Source: Desulfovibrio sp. UBA6121
GTDB lineage: Bacteria; Desulfobacterota; Desulfovibrionia; Desulfovibrionales; Desulfovibrionaceae
DNA length: 32,165 nucleotides
NCBI GenBank assembly: GCA_002422505.1
Contig: DIVX01000121.1
Location: 7,809-39,973 of the forward strand
Reading direction: 5' to 3'
Below are positions 15,714 through 23,774 of the stretch, one piece after another (positions within the stretch are counted from its first letter, which is position 1; the number at the start of each line of letters is the position of its first letter). The notes beneath the pieces were generated by a model. It was not told where the DNA came from. It ran no database searches and was given only the letters and a program-made list of their open reading frames with translations. A program made the translations under genes and the position numbers.

Positions 15714-17864
15714 ATGCACAAGCACAGCCCCCAGACCGCCCCGCACGCGCCGAAAACGGGCCAGCGCGGCAGCGTCCTGCTCTACCTCATCGTGGGCCTG
15801 GTGGCCTTTGGCGTGCTGGCCATGGCCGGGGCCACGCGCTTCAGCTCCGTGGTTTCCAGCGTGCTTGCGCCCAATTGCGCCACCTCCGCCCGGTACATGG
15901 CCGAAAGCGGCCTGCGCTACGCCATGGCCCGGCTGCGCGCCTGCACCACGGAAAGCTGCGTCGAGCAGGCCGCCACCGCCATGAACAACAAGGTCGTCAT
16001 CATAAACGCCGCCAGGGGACAAAAGTTCACCCTGCAGGCCGCGTACGACGACACCACCCGCTCGGCCACGGTGACGAGCACCGGCAACGGCTGCACCAAC
16101 ATCACCGCCTCCACCAAGACCATGACCGCCAGCGTGAACCTGCCCGCACTCGAAGGCGGCGACGGCGACATCGACTTCGGCAACCTGGGCGAAGACTTCA
16201 CCATCACCTCGCCCACGGGCGGATCGAGCCCCATCACTGTGGACGCCGACGGCAAGCTGGTGTTCCTCGGCGTCATCGGCGACGACTACAACTCCGCCGC
16301 CATCTGGTACACCAGCAACAACACTTACTGCACCAACGGCAGCTGCACCATGACCTACGGCCTGCGGGCCTACTTCGAAGCCCAGTGGGACCTCTCCTCC
16401 ATAGCCGACGGCATCGTCTTCGCCATCAAAAGCGCCACGACCAACGCCATACTTTCCGCCGGGGGCGACCCGTACAAGGCCATGGGCGAGGTGATGGGCT
16501 GGGCCGGGCCGGGGCCGAACAGCCTGGGCTACACCGGCATCAAGCCGCCCAAGATCGGACTGGAGCTGGACACCTGGCGCAACAACGACGGCTCCACCAT
16601 CTACAACGCAGACAGCCGCGCGGACAAAAATTACGTCAACACAAACGACGAGAACAGAAACTCCGACCATCTGGCCTTCGTGTTCTGGGGCAGCACAGTC
16701 AGCACGTACATCTCCACGGGTTGGCACAGCGGCTTCAACACGGCCACCTACGACGACAACCGCCACGCCACAAGCTTCAGCGACAGCGACGCGGGCGACG
16801 ACTCCAGCACACAGCCCCGAAGCTACCAGGATCTGGACGGCACGGGCGACGGCCGCTGGGGCTATTATTACCGCAAGGCCGCCAGCACCTGGCTGCGCGA
16901 CGGCACCAAGCATCTCATCCGCTTTGAGCTGTGGCGCATGCCGAACTACCCCAACGCCCAGGGCAACTACCCCTACCTGCTCAAGGCCTGGGTGCGCTCC
17001 ACCTCGCCCGGCACGGGCTACGCCGACGTGACGGCCGACTACAGCGCCAGCCCGCCGGACCTCTACCGGGCCATTTTCCTTTCCAGCGCCATGCACAACA
17101 ACCTGGCCAAAATCATGCTGGGCTTCACCGAGGCCACGGGCTCACAAACGCAGCGGGTCACGGTCTCCGGCCTCAAGGTCTCGTTCCGAAAGACCGAGGG
17201 CACCCCAACCATGCCTGCGGACCATGTGGCCTACTTCCCCATGAGCGAGGGCAGCGGCACCACCGTGTCCGACAGCCATGGCGCAAGCGCAACCTTCTAC
17301 GGCGGCGCCACCTGGGTTACGGGCTGCACCAAGTGCCCGGCCGTGGCCTTCAACGGTGTGAATGGCGTGCTGCACGCGGCCAATTCCCCTGCTACGGCGC
17401 CCTCCACCCATGGCACGGTAACGGCCTGGTACTACATGCCCACCCTGGGCCTTGTGGACGCAGGGCTTGTGCACAAGGGCAACCAGATTAACTTCAGTGA
17501 CGAGTCCTACTCTCTACAAATGACAGGCTTTTCAAAGCTCGGCCTGTACATTCTGAACGACAAGGGCAAAGACATCAAAGTGGATACCAGCATCACCGCA
17601 GACAGCACCTGGCACCACGTTGCCGCCACCTGGACCCCCACGGAGTTGCTCATCTACATCGATGGCGAACTCAAGGGCCGCACGGCCAACACCAAAGCCT
17701 ACGCGGCCCGCGCCACCACCGGCGGGCTGAATATCGGCGCGCAGACCATCAGCACATCCCCCCTTACGGTAGGTCAACCCTTCCTGGGCCGCATTTCCCG
17801 CGTGGCCATTTACAACCGCGCCCTGACCCCCCTGGAAATAGCCAACATGGCCGTGGCGCACTAA
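15714..17864 (+). CDS. Giant PilX/GspK-like minor pilin with lectin-like and LamG domains
   Basis: A 716-aa exported protein. The N-terminus has GQRGSVLLYLIVGLVAFGVL (17-36), a non-canonical prepilin-like start, followed by RYMAESGLRYAMARL, the AESG-type helix typical of PilX/GspK. Residues about 150-480 form a ConA/L-type-lectin-like domain (IDFGNLGEDFTI, KIGLELDTWRNND, HLAFVFWG). About 500-710 is a LamG-type domain (VAYFPMSEGSG, AFNGVNGVL, WHHVAATWTPTELLIYIDG, RISRVAIYNRALTPLEI). AGGAGG precedes the start. PilX/GspK proteins are normally about 200-330 residues, so the lectin-like body is an added part. The last position of the H-I-J-K set caps the pilus tip, so a tip adhesin for sugars or polymers is a reasonable inference. 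Confidence 0.82.
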   Translation: MHKHSPQTAPHAPKTGQRGSVLLYLIVGLVAFGVLAMAGATRFSSVVSSVLAPNCATSARYMAESGLRYAMARLRACTTESCVEQAATAMNNKVVIINAARGQKFTLQAAYDDTTRSATVTSTGNGCTNITASTKTMTASVNLPALEGGDGDIDFGNLGEDFTITSPTGGSSPITVDADGKLVFLGVIGDDYNSAAIWYTSNNTYCTNGSCTMTYGLRAYFEAQWDLSSIADGIVFAIKSATTNAILSAGGDPYKAMGEVMGWAGPGPNSLGYTGIKPPKIGLELDTWRNNDGSTIYNADSRADKNYVNTNDENRNSDHLAFVFWGSTVSTYISTGWHSGFNTATYDDNRHATSFSDSDAGDDSSTQPRSYQDLDGTGDGRWGYYYRKAASTWLRDGTKHLIRFELWRMPNYPNAQGNYPYLLKAWVRSTSPGTGYADVTADYSASPPDLYRAIFLSSAMHNNLAKIMLGFTEATGSQTQRVTVSGLKVSFRKTEGTPTMPADHVAYFPMSEGSGTTVSDSHGASATFYGGATWVTGCTKCPAVAFNGVNGVLHAANSPATAPSTHGTVTAWYYMPTLGLVDAGLVHKGNQINFSDESYSLQMTGFSKLGLYILNDKGKDIKVDTSITADSTWHHVAATWTPTELLIYIDGELKGRTANTKAYAARATTGGLNIGAQTISTSPLTVGQPFLGRISRVAIYNRALTPLEIANMAVAH

Positions 17865-17882
17865 GCGCAAAGGAAAACAGCA

Positions 17883-18230
17883 ATGACCGCCCTCCGCCGC
17901 CTCGCCGCCGCCCTCTGCCTTGCCGGGTTGCTGTGCGCCCCGGCCCTGGCCGCCAAGATCAACCCCGACGGCACCGTGGCCCCGGCCGGAGAGCCGGACC
18001 TCAAGGCCCTCACCCCGGAGGCCGTGGAAACCCTCAAAAAGGCTGCCGCCGCCCAGGGCGACATCTCCCCGCACACGGTAAAGGCCCTGCAGGGCGATCC
18101 CAAGGCCACGGAGCTGCTTGGCCGCACCCCGGCCGGAACGCCCGCCGCCGGGTCCACGCCCGCCCCGGCCCCCGCCCCGGCAGGCAAGAGCGGCAAGGCC
18201 ATCTACGGCGATATCATCATCCACAAGTAG
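17883..18230 (+). CDS. Small secreted protein (115 aa), unknown
   Basis: A classic Sec signal peptide (LRRLAAALCLAGLLCAPALA, cleaved after ALA) is followed by a short helical region (LTPEAVETLKKAAAAQGDIS) and a Pro/Ala-rich linker (about 83-105), ending in the conserved-looking tail KAIYGDIIIHK. AAGGAAA precedes the ATG. The gene lies 18 bp after the lectin pilin and 4 bp before cheD, so it belongs to the same transcript. No family is recognised; a periplasmic accessory role for the pilus is inferred from position. Confidence 0.75.
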   Translation: MTALRRLAAALCLAGLLCAPALAAKINPDGTVAPAGEPDLKALTPEAVETLKKAAAAQGDISPHTVKALQGDPKATELLGRTPAGTPAAGSTPAPAPAPAGKSGKAIYGDIIIHK

Positions 18231-18234
18231 AGCA

Positions 18235-18831
18235 ATGACCACGCCCCGCTGCCTGGAACGCCAGGGCCTGCCCCTGGGCCATGTGAGCATCGGCGACTGC
18301 GCCTTCGCCCTCAAGCCCATCGTGCTCACCACGGTGCTTGGCAGCTGCGTGTGCGCCACCTTCCACCACCCTGGCCGCCAGGTGGGCGGCATGTTCCACG
18401 CCATGCTGCCCGACAAGGGCGCGCACCGGGCCCAAAACGGACGCGACCGCGCCTGCACCTTCGCCGATCTGGCCGTGGCGGCCATGGTGGAGCGCTTCCG
18501 CGAGGCGGGCATGCCCCCGGCGGAGCTCACGGTGAAACTCTTCGGCGGGGCCAACACCCTGGAGGCGGGCTTTGGCGAGGGCAAGCGCCCCGGCATGCGG
18601 GAAATGCTCGATGTGGGCCGCAAGAATGTGGACACGGCCCTGGCCGCCCTGGCCGCCTACGGCCTTGTGCCCAAAAAGCAGGACGTGCTGGGCGCGCAGG
18701 GGCGCAAGCTCTTCTTTTCCACGGCCACGGGCGAGGTCTGGATGAGCTATCTTTCCACGGAGCTGGCCCTCAAGGCCCTGGCCGCCAAGCAGCAAGCCGC
18801 GCGGCAGCGGCAGGCCGGGAAAAAACCGTGA
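18235..18831 (+). CDS. cheD: Chemoreceptor glutamine deamidase CheD
   Basis: Deamidates glutamines on chemoreceptors, and in some bacteria is controlled by CheC/CheY. The 198-aa product starts at 18235 (MTTPRCLERQ), 4 bp after the preceding stop. The catalytic set is complete: Thr32, Cys38 (VLGSCVCA) and His55 (GGMFHAMLP) have the same spacing as Thr21, Cys27 and His44 of Thermotoga CheD. FGGANTLEAG and the later GRKNVDTALAALA also fit the family. No other che gene or receptor is in the window, which is unusual: the gene is embedded in a pilin operon. The last four bases overlap the next gene's GTG start. Confidence 0.92.
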   Translation: MTTPRCLERQGLPLGHVSIGDCAFALKPIVLTTVLGSCVCATFHHPGRQVGGMFHAMLPDKGAHRAQNGRDRACTFADLAVAAMVERFREAGMPPAELTVKLFGGANTLEAGFGEGKRPGMREMLDVGRKNVDTALAALAAYGLVPKKQDVLGAQGRKLFFSTATGEVWMSYLSTELALKALAAKQQAARQRQAGKKP

Positions 18832-19760
18832 GGCTCTGGGCCGCGGCGCTGCTGTGCCTGCTGTGCGCCGCATCTTCCACCGTGTCCGCCCAGGCCGAAC
18901 GCTTGGGCCAGGCCGAACGCTTGGGCCAGGCCGAACGGGCAACGCAGGCCGCGCTCCCGCAGGCGGCCTCCGCCCAGGCGGTCGTCATCCTATCCCGCCT
19001 GCCCCACCAGCAGGACGCCTTCACCCAAGGCCTGCTGCTCCATAAGGGCGCGTTCTATGAGAGCACCGGCCTCTACGGCCAGTCCTCCCTGCGCCGCACC
19101 GACCCGGCCACAGGCCGCGTGCTGGCCCGCCGCAACCTGCCGCGCAGGCTCTTCGGCGAGGGGCTGGCCCTGTGCTCCGCCGACCAGCACCGGCCCGACG
19201 GTCCGCAACGCCTGCTGCAACTCACCTGGCGCGAGGGGCTCATTTTGGCCTATGCCGCGCCGGACCTGCGCCCGCTTTCGCAGCACGCCCTGCGCGGCCA
19301 GGGCTGGGGCTTGGCCTGCCAGGGAACGCGCCTGGCCTTAAGCGACGGCACGGACACGCTGCGCTTTCTCGACGCGCAGAGCCTGGCCGAGACAGGCGAG
19401 ACCCTGCGCGTGCGCGAGGGCGCGCGCCCGGTGGAGCGGCTGAACGAACTGGAGTGGGTGAACGGCTGGCTCTTGGCCAACATCTGGGGCGAGGACAGGA
19501 TCGCGGTCATTCATCCCGCAAGCGGGCAGGTGGCCTTGTGGCTCGACCTTGCGCCCCTGCGGCGCGAGCTGGCCCCCGGAGCCGAGGCCGCCAACGGCAT
19601 CGCCTACGACGCGAACGCAGACGCGGGCCGGGGGGCGCTTTGCCTCACGGGCAAACGCTGGAGCACGCTGTTTACCGTTGCGCTGCCCGCGCTGCTGCGC
19701 CAGCCCCCGCCAAAGGCTTCGGCGTGCGCAACATCAGGTACAGGCCAAGCAGAATCATAG
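18828..19760 (+). CDS. Glutaminyl-peptide cyclotransferase (plant/bacterial type), exported
   Basis: Converts N-terminal glutamine of exported proteins to pyroglutamate. The GTG start at 18828 overlaps the cheD stop (GTGA). A signal peptide (RLWAAALLCLLCAASSTVSA) precedes a beta-propeller of the Glu_cyclase_2 type, with the family marks FTQGLLLHKGAFYESTGLYG, LNELEWVNGWLLANIWGEDR, AANGIAYDANAD and CLTGKRW. Just after the signal are 2.5 copies of an AERLGQ repeat. The product has 310 residues, slightly longer than the usual 250-290 because of the repeat and a short C-terminal extension. That extension and the stop lie over the 3' end of lgt on the other strand (89-bp overlap). The substrate is not evident: the prepilins in this operon begin with Phe after processing, so they are not obvious targets. 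Confidence 0.88.
   Translation: MRLWAAALLCLLCAASSTVSAQAERLGQAERLGQAERATQAALPQAASAQAVVILSRLPHQQDAFTQGLLLHKGAFYESTGLYGQSSLRRTDPATGRVLARRNLPRRLFGEGLALCSADQHRPDGPQRLLQLTWREGLILAYAAPDLRPLSQHALRGQGWGLACQGTRLALSDGTDTLRFLDAQSLAETGETLRVREGARPVERLNELEWVNGWLLANIWGEDRIAVIHPASGQVALWLDLAPLRRELAPGAEAANGIAYDANADAGRGALCLTGKRWSTLFTVALPALLRQPPPKASACATSGTGQAES
18891..18937 (+). repeat. 18-bp in-frame tandem repeat in the glutaminyl cyclase gene
   Basis: CAGGCCGAACGCTTGGGC occurs at 18891-18908 and 18909-18926, with a partial third copy to 18937. It encodes AERLGQ repeated just after the signal peptide, a likely slippage site that varies length without breaking the frame. Confidence 0.8.
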
Positions 19761-20487
19761 GCAGGCAGAGCAGCTGGCCCATGCTGAAGAAATCGAGCGC
19801 CACGAAGCCCAGCTGGGCGTCCGGCTGGCGAAAGAACTCCACAAAGAAGCGGAAGCAGCCGTAGCCCAGCAGGAACAGGCCGCCCACGGCCCCGCGTTTT
19901 CTGGGTTTGGACGAGTACACCCAAAGAATGAGAAAGAGCGCCAACCCCTCCAGGGCGGCCTCATACAGCTGCGAAGGATGGCGCGGCAGCGGCCCGCCCG
20001 TGGGGAAAACCATGGCCCAGGGCACATCCGTCACCCGGCCCCACAGCTCGCCATTGATGAAATTGCCCATGCGCCCGGCCAAGAGTCCCGGCGGCACCAG
20101 GGGCGCAATGAGATCGCCCACCTCCAGCAGGCTTTTGCCGATGCTTTTGCCATACAGCCAGCACACCAGCACCACCCCGGCCACACCGCCGTGGAAGCTC
20201 ATGCCCCCGCGCCAAATGGACAGGCTCTCCAACGGATTGGCCAGGTAATAGGCGGGATCGTAGAACACCACGTAGCCGATGCGTCCGCCCAGCACCACGC
20301 CCGCCACCAGCCAGGTGATGAGGTCGTCCACCTGGACGGCAGTCCAGCCGGAGCCGGGCCGGGCGGCGCGCACACGGCCCAGCCACCAGGCGGAGGCGAA
20401 GCCCACCGCGTACATCAGCCCGTACCAGCGGGCGGCCAAGGGGCCGATCTGCAAGGCCACGGGATCGATGACGGGATAGGTGAGCAT
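19672..20487 (-). CDS. lgt: Prolipoprotein diacylglyceryl transferase
   Basis: Transfers diacylglycerol from phosphatidylglycerol to the lipobox cysteine of prolipoproteins in the inner membrane. The 271-aa product starts MLTYPVIDPVALQIGPLAAR with AGGAGA upstream of 20487. It has about seven membrane helices and the family signatures FHGGVAGV, GRMGNFINGELWGR, RHPSQLYEA (with the conserved Arg/His) and a late helix set. Length is normal. The coding region overlaps the glutaminyl cyclase gene end to end by 89 bp. The lipoprotein at 10439 in this window would be one of its substrates. Confidence 0.95.
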   Translation of the reverse strand: MLTYPVIDPVALQIGPLAARWYGLMYAVGFASAWWLGRVRAARPGSGWTAVQVDDLITWLVAGVVLGGRIGYVVFYDPAYYLANPLESLSIWRGGMSFHGGVAGVVLVCWLYGKSIGKSLLEVGDLIAPLVPPGLLAGRMGNFINGELWGRVTDVPWAMVFPTGGPLPRHPSQLYEAALEGLALFLILWVYSSKPRKRGAVGGLFLLGYGCFRFFVEFFRQPDAQLGFVALDFFSMGQLLCLPMILLGLYLMLRTPKPLAGAGAAARAAQR

Positions 20488-20671
20488 GCTTTCTCCTGGC
20501 CGGGCGGGCGGCTGCGCGGCCTGTTTGTTTCCTGTTTGAAAATGCGCTAGGGTCGCTATCGGCCCCGCGCCACGGTGCGGCACGCGGCCCGGCGCGGGCA
20601 GAAAGTCCTTTTTTTTACCGCCCGCGTCAACCCAAATTCCCCGGCCATGGCCGGGGCTCAAGGCGGCCCCC

Positions 20672-21436
20672 ATGGACCTGAAGGACCAGAGCAGCGCAAA
20701 CAACGAACTGGATATTCTGGAAATGCCCGTGGAGGCCCTGGCCGCTTACTGGCTGTCCATAAAAAAGCTGCTCGACGCCAAGCGCGACAAGGCCCTGCTG
20801 TCGGCGGAAATGGAAAACACCGGCGAGCGCTTCATCCGCCACCTGCTGGACGCCGCCCTTTCCAGCCTGGACCCGGACCTGCTGCAGGAGCTGGCCCAGG
20901 CCAAAGCGCACACCCTGCTGGCCGAGGCCCGCCGCCGCCTGGAAATGCAGCGCCTGGGTCTTGTGGGCATGGCCCAGGGCGAAAACCCGCGCCTGTCCTT
21001 CATCCGCCTTTCCGGGCTCATGACGCCCCCGGCCTTGAGCGAGAAGCGCGCCTTCGAGCTGGCCTACGGGCTTATGGCCACCGTGGCCCAAAAAGACGCC
21101 AACCTGCCGGTGCTGCTTGGCGCGGACCATAAACAAAAGGACGACCGCCTGGCCGTGAAGCTGCTGTTCTACGCCCTGGCCGCGCGCAGAAACGGCAAGC
21201 AGTCGCTGCACGAATACCTGCCCCACCTGAAGCCCGGCCCCTTTGCCGAGGGCCTTTCCCTGGCGGCGGACGGCTTCGAGGCCGAGTTTATTTCCCGCCA
21301 CCTGGTCACCCTGCGCGACCAGGCCCTTGCCGGGGCCCGGCGAAAAATGCGCATGGCCACGCAAATGTGCCTGGGCATCAAGGCCGGTCTGTCCTACGAC
21401 GACGTGTTCCGCGTGGCGCGCTCGTTCATGGCCTGA
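20672..21436 (+). CDS. Conserved-looking hypothetical protein (254 aa)
   Basis: Starts MDLKDQSSANNELDILEMP; the upstream ribosome site is weak (AAGG at a distance of about eight bases), but codon use and the evenly charged, helix-rich product support a real gene. The protein is soluble and almost all alpha-helical: PVEALAAYWLSIKKLLDAKRD, RFIRHLLDAALSSLDPDLL, LLAEARRRLEMQRLGLVGM and, at the C-terminus, GARRKMRMATQMCLGIKAG. No signal peptide, membrane helix or catalytic motif is visible. It diverges from lgt and precedes the nucleotide cyclase by 121 bp, with a weak terminator between. No family is recognised and no function assigned. Confidence 0.75.
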   Translation: MDLKDQSSANNELDILEMPVEALAAYWLSIKKLLDAKRDKALLSAEMENTGERFIRHLLDAALSSLDPDLLQELAQAKAHTLLAEARRRLEMQRLGLVGMAQGENPRLSFIRLSGLMTPPALSEKRAFELAYGLMATVAQKDANLPVLLGADHKQKDDRLAVKLLFYALAARRNGKQSLHEYLPHLKPGPFAEGLSLAADGFEAEFISRHLVTLRDQALAGARRKMRMATQMCLGIKAGLSYDDVFRVARSFMA

Positions 21437-21470
21437 ACAGGCCGCCAGCCAGCCGACTGACCGCCTGTTT

Positions 21471-21495
21471 CCGCATTTTTCCTTGCGGCGTTTTT
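21471..21495 (+). terminator. Weak intrinsic terminator
   Basis: CCGCA (21471-21475) pairs with TGCGG (21484-21488), followed by CG and five T. It lies 35 bp after the stop of the 254-aa gene. Confidence 0.35.
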
Positions 21496-21557
21496 GGGGG
21501 AGGCATACAGGATGTATGGCCTCGCAAATCCTCAACGCGCACAGCAGGGAGCCCACC

Positions 21558-23738
21558 ATGGACATGGACGCAGCCCGTGGTCCCAAGTCCGCCGCAGGAA
21601 AAAAGCTGGGGCTGACTGCGGCCATCATCCTGTTCTTCTTCTGCTTCGCCCTCATCCTCGCCGCCCCGCTCACCTGGTACAATTATTCGCGCAGTTCCGA
21701 AGCCGCCCTGGAGGTGGCCCAGGGTGTCATTGAACAGGCGGGAGACAGCGTGCTGCTGCGTACCCGGCTGCTCACCCGGCCCATGCATTTCCTGGTCGAC
21801 CACGTGAGCGCGCTGCCGGAAAGCGGCGCCGAAGCGAAGGGTTTCGAGCATCCGCTGCTGCGCACCCTGCTCAATCTGCTGGAGGAAAATCCGCAACTCT
21901 ATTCCATCTATTTCGGCGAGGGCGATGGCGGGTTCTACCAGGCCGTTTCGCTTGCGGGCAGGCCCGAGGTGGCAGTCAAGCTGGGCGCGCCGCCGCAGGC
22001 CCTGTTCTCCCTCCGGCGCATCACCCAGGAAAACGGCCAGCGCAGGGAGCAATGGCGGCACCTGGACGCCCAGCGCAGGCCCCTTGCCAGCACCGCGCCC
22101 AAACCCGCGGACTACGACCCGCGCACGCGCCCCTGGTTTGTGCGCGCCGCGCAAATGGACGGTCCGGTGCGCACCGACCTGTATCTCTTCAGCAGCACGG
22201 GGGAGCTGGGGCTCACGGTGTCGCGGCGGGTGCGGGCCGCGCGGCCGCTGGTGTTCGGCGTAGACATGACCCTGGCGTCGCTCTCGCACTTTTTGCTGGG
22301 CCAGCGGCTGGGGGCTTCGGGCCTCCTGTTCATGTTCGATTCCGGCGGCGGGCTCATCGGCTACCCGGACCCGCAGGCGGTGCGCAGCCAAGAGCCCGGC
22401 GCGGGGAGCACCCCGCAGCGCGCCCTGGTGCGCAGCCTGGGCGATCCGCTGGCCCTGGCTGTGTTCGCCCTGTTCGAACAAAACGGCAGGCAGCCCCTGC
22501 CCCTGCAGCGCATTCGGGTGAACGGCGACGAATACCTCTGCCAGGTGCGCCGCATAAACGAGCTGGGGTCCGGCGACGACTACATGGCCCTGGCGGCCAA
22601 AACGGACGATTTCACCGCACCCCTTGCCCGCACGCGAAACGCCAGCATTCTTTTCGCCCTGGGTCTGCTGCTTGTGGCAGTGCCTCTGCTGGGCCTGGCC
22701 GCCAGCCGCTTCGGCCGTGGGCTCATCCACCTGGCGGCCGAGGCCGACCGCATCCGCAAACTGGACCTCAACTCCACCGAGCACCTGGAATCGCCCATCG
22801 CGGAGATGAACACCCTGGGCACGGCCGTTGCGGGCATGCGCAGCGCGCTGCATTCCTCCATCCTTTACCTGCCCAAGAGCCTGATCAAACAGTTCATTGA
22901 AAGCGGCGTGGACCCGGTGCTTGGCGGGGAGCGGCGCGAGCTGACCCTGCTTTTCACCGATGTGCAGGACTTTACCCCCCTGGCCGAGAACCTCCTGCCG
23001 GAGGAACTGATGCAGGCCATGAGCCAGTACTTCGAGGCCGTGGGCCAGGCCGTGCTGAACGAAGGCGGCACCATAGACAAGTTCATCGGCGACGCGGTGA
23101 TGGCCTTTTGGAATGCGCCAGTGGAGGACGAGAACCACGTTGGCAAGGCCTGCCTGGCCGCCCTGCGCCTTACCAAGGCCTCGCACCAGCTGAATTTGCG
23201 ACGCGAGGAGCTGGGCCTGCCGCTTTTGCATACGCGGGTGGGTGTGCACACGGGTCCGGCCGTGGTGGGCAACGTGGGCGCCAGCGACCGCATGGACTAC
23301 ACCGCCCTTGGAGCCAACGTGAACCTTGCCAGCCGCCTGGAAGGCCTGAACAAGTTCTACGCCACAAGCATTTTGACAAGCGGCGAGGTGCGCAAGCGGG
23401 CGCACGGGCAGTTCCTGTTCCGCTCGGTGGATGTCGTGGTGCCCAAGGGAGCGCATGCGGCCCACGCCATCTTTGAACTGGTGGGCGCGCTGCCCGCCAG
23501 CCCCCACGCCGATGTGGCCGCGCCACGGGCCATGCTGGGCTTCTGCTCCCGCTGGGAGCGCGCCATCACCCTGTACCGCACGGCCCAATGGGACAAGGCT
23601 TTGGCCGAGTTCAACGCCCTGGCCGAGATGCTCCCGAACGACCGCCTGGCAGCCATGTACGCCAACCGCTCAAAACGCCTGCTGGAAAACAAGCAGGGGC
23701 GCGACTGGAAGGCCATAGTGCGCTTCAAGGACAAATAG
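21558..23738 (+). CDS. Membrane class III nucleotide (adenylate/guanylate) cyclase with Cache-like sensor
   Basis: A 726-aa inner-membrane protein that should form a cyclic nucleotide from ATP or GTP. Parts: membrane helix (17-37); extracytoplasmic Cache-like sensor (about 45-350, with DYDPRTRPWFVRA typical of dCache); second helix (SILFALGLLLVAVPLLGLAA); HAMP-like segment; cyclase domain (about 455-640); C-terminal helical repeat-like tail with RAITLYRTAQWDKALAEFNAL. Metal residues Asp468 (LFTDVQDF) and Asp512 (KFIGDAVM) are present, as are transition-state Asn589 and Arg593 (NLASRLEG). The purine-binding Lys508 is present, but its usual partner Asp/Thr in YTxxGD is Ala586 (YTALGANVN). The ATG at 21558 has AGGGAG upstream. 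A bacteriohemerythrin gene follows 36 bp later. Confidence 0.9.
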   Translation: MDMDAARGPKSAAGKKLGLTAAIILFFFCFALILAAPLTWYNYSRSSEAALEVAQGVIEQAGDSVLLRTRLLTRPMHFLVDHVSALPESGAEAKGFEHPLLRTLLNLLEENPQLYSIYFGEGDGGFYQAVSLAGRPEVAVKLGAPPQALFSLRRITQENGQRREQWRHLDAQRRPLASTAPKPADYDPRTRPWFVRAAQMDGPVRTDLYLFSSTGELGLTVSRRVRAARPLVFGVDMTLASLSHFLLGQRLGASGLLFMFDSGGGLIGYPDPQAVRSQEPGAGSTPQRALVRSLGDPLALAVFALFEQNGRQPLPLQRIRVNGDEYLCQVRRINELGSGDDYMALAAKTDDFTAPLARTRNASILFALGLLLVAVPLLGLAASRFGRGLIHLAAEADRIRKLDLNSTEHLESPIAEMNTLGTAVAGMRSALHSSILYLPKSLIKQFIESGVDPVLGGERRELTLLFTDVQDFTPLAENLLPEELMQAMSQYFEAVGQAVLNEGGTIDKFIGDAVMAFWNAPVEDENHVGKACLAALRLTKASHQLNLRREELGLPLLHTRVGVHTGPAVVGNVGASDRMDYTALGANVNLASRLEGLNKFYATSILTSGEVRKRAHGQFLFRSVDVVVPKGAHAAHAIFELVGALPASPHADVAAPRAMLGFCSRWERAITLYRTAQWDKALAEFNALAEMLPNDRLAAMYANRSKRLLENKQGRDWKAIVRFKDK

Positions 23739-23774
23739 AGCGCGGTTGGCGAACAACCCGCCGGAGGCCGAACC

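Noticed and set aside
15171..17096. 641-codon open frame on the minus strand
   Set aside because: Antisense to prepilin and lectin-pilin genes with clear signals; no protein-like features.
21426..23588. 720-codon open frame on the minus strand
   Set aside because: Antisense to the class III cyclase; no motif.
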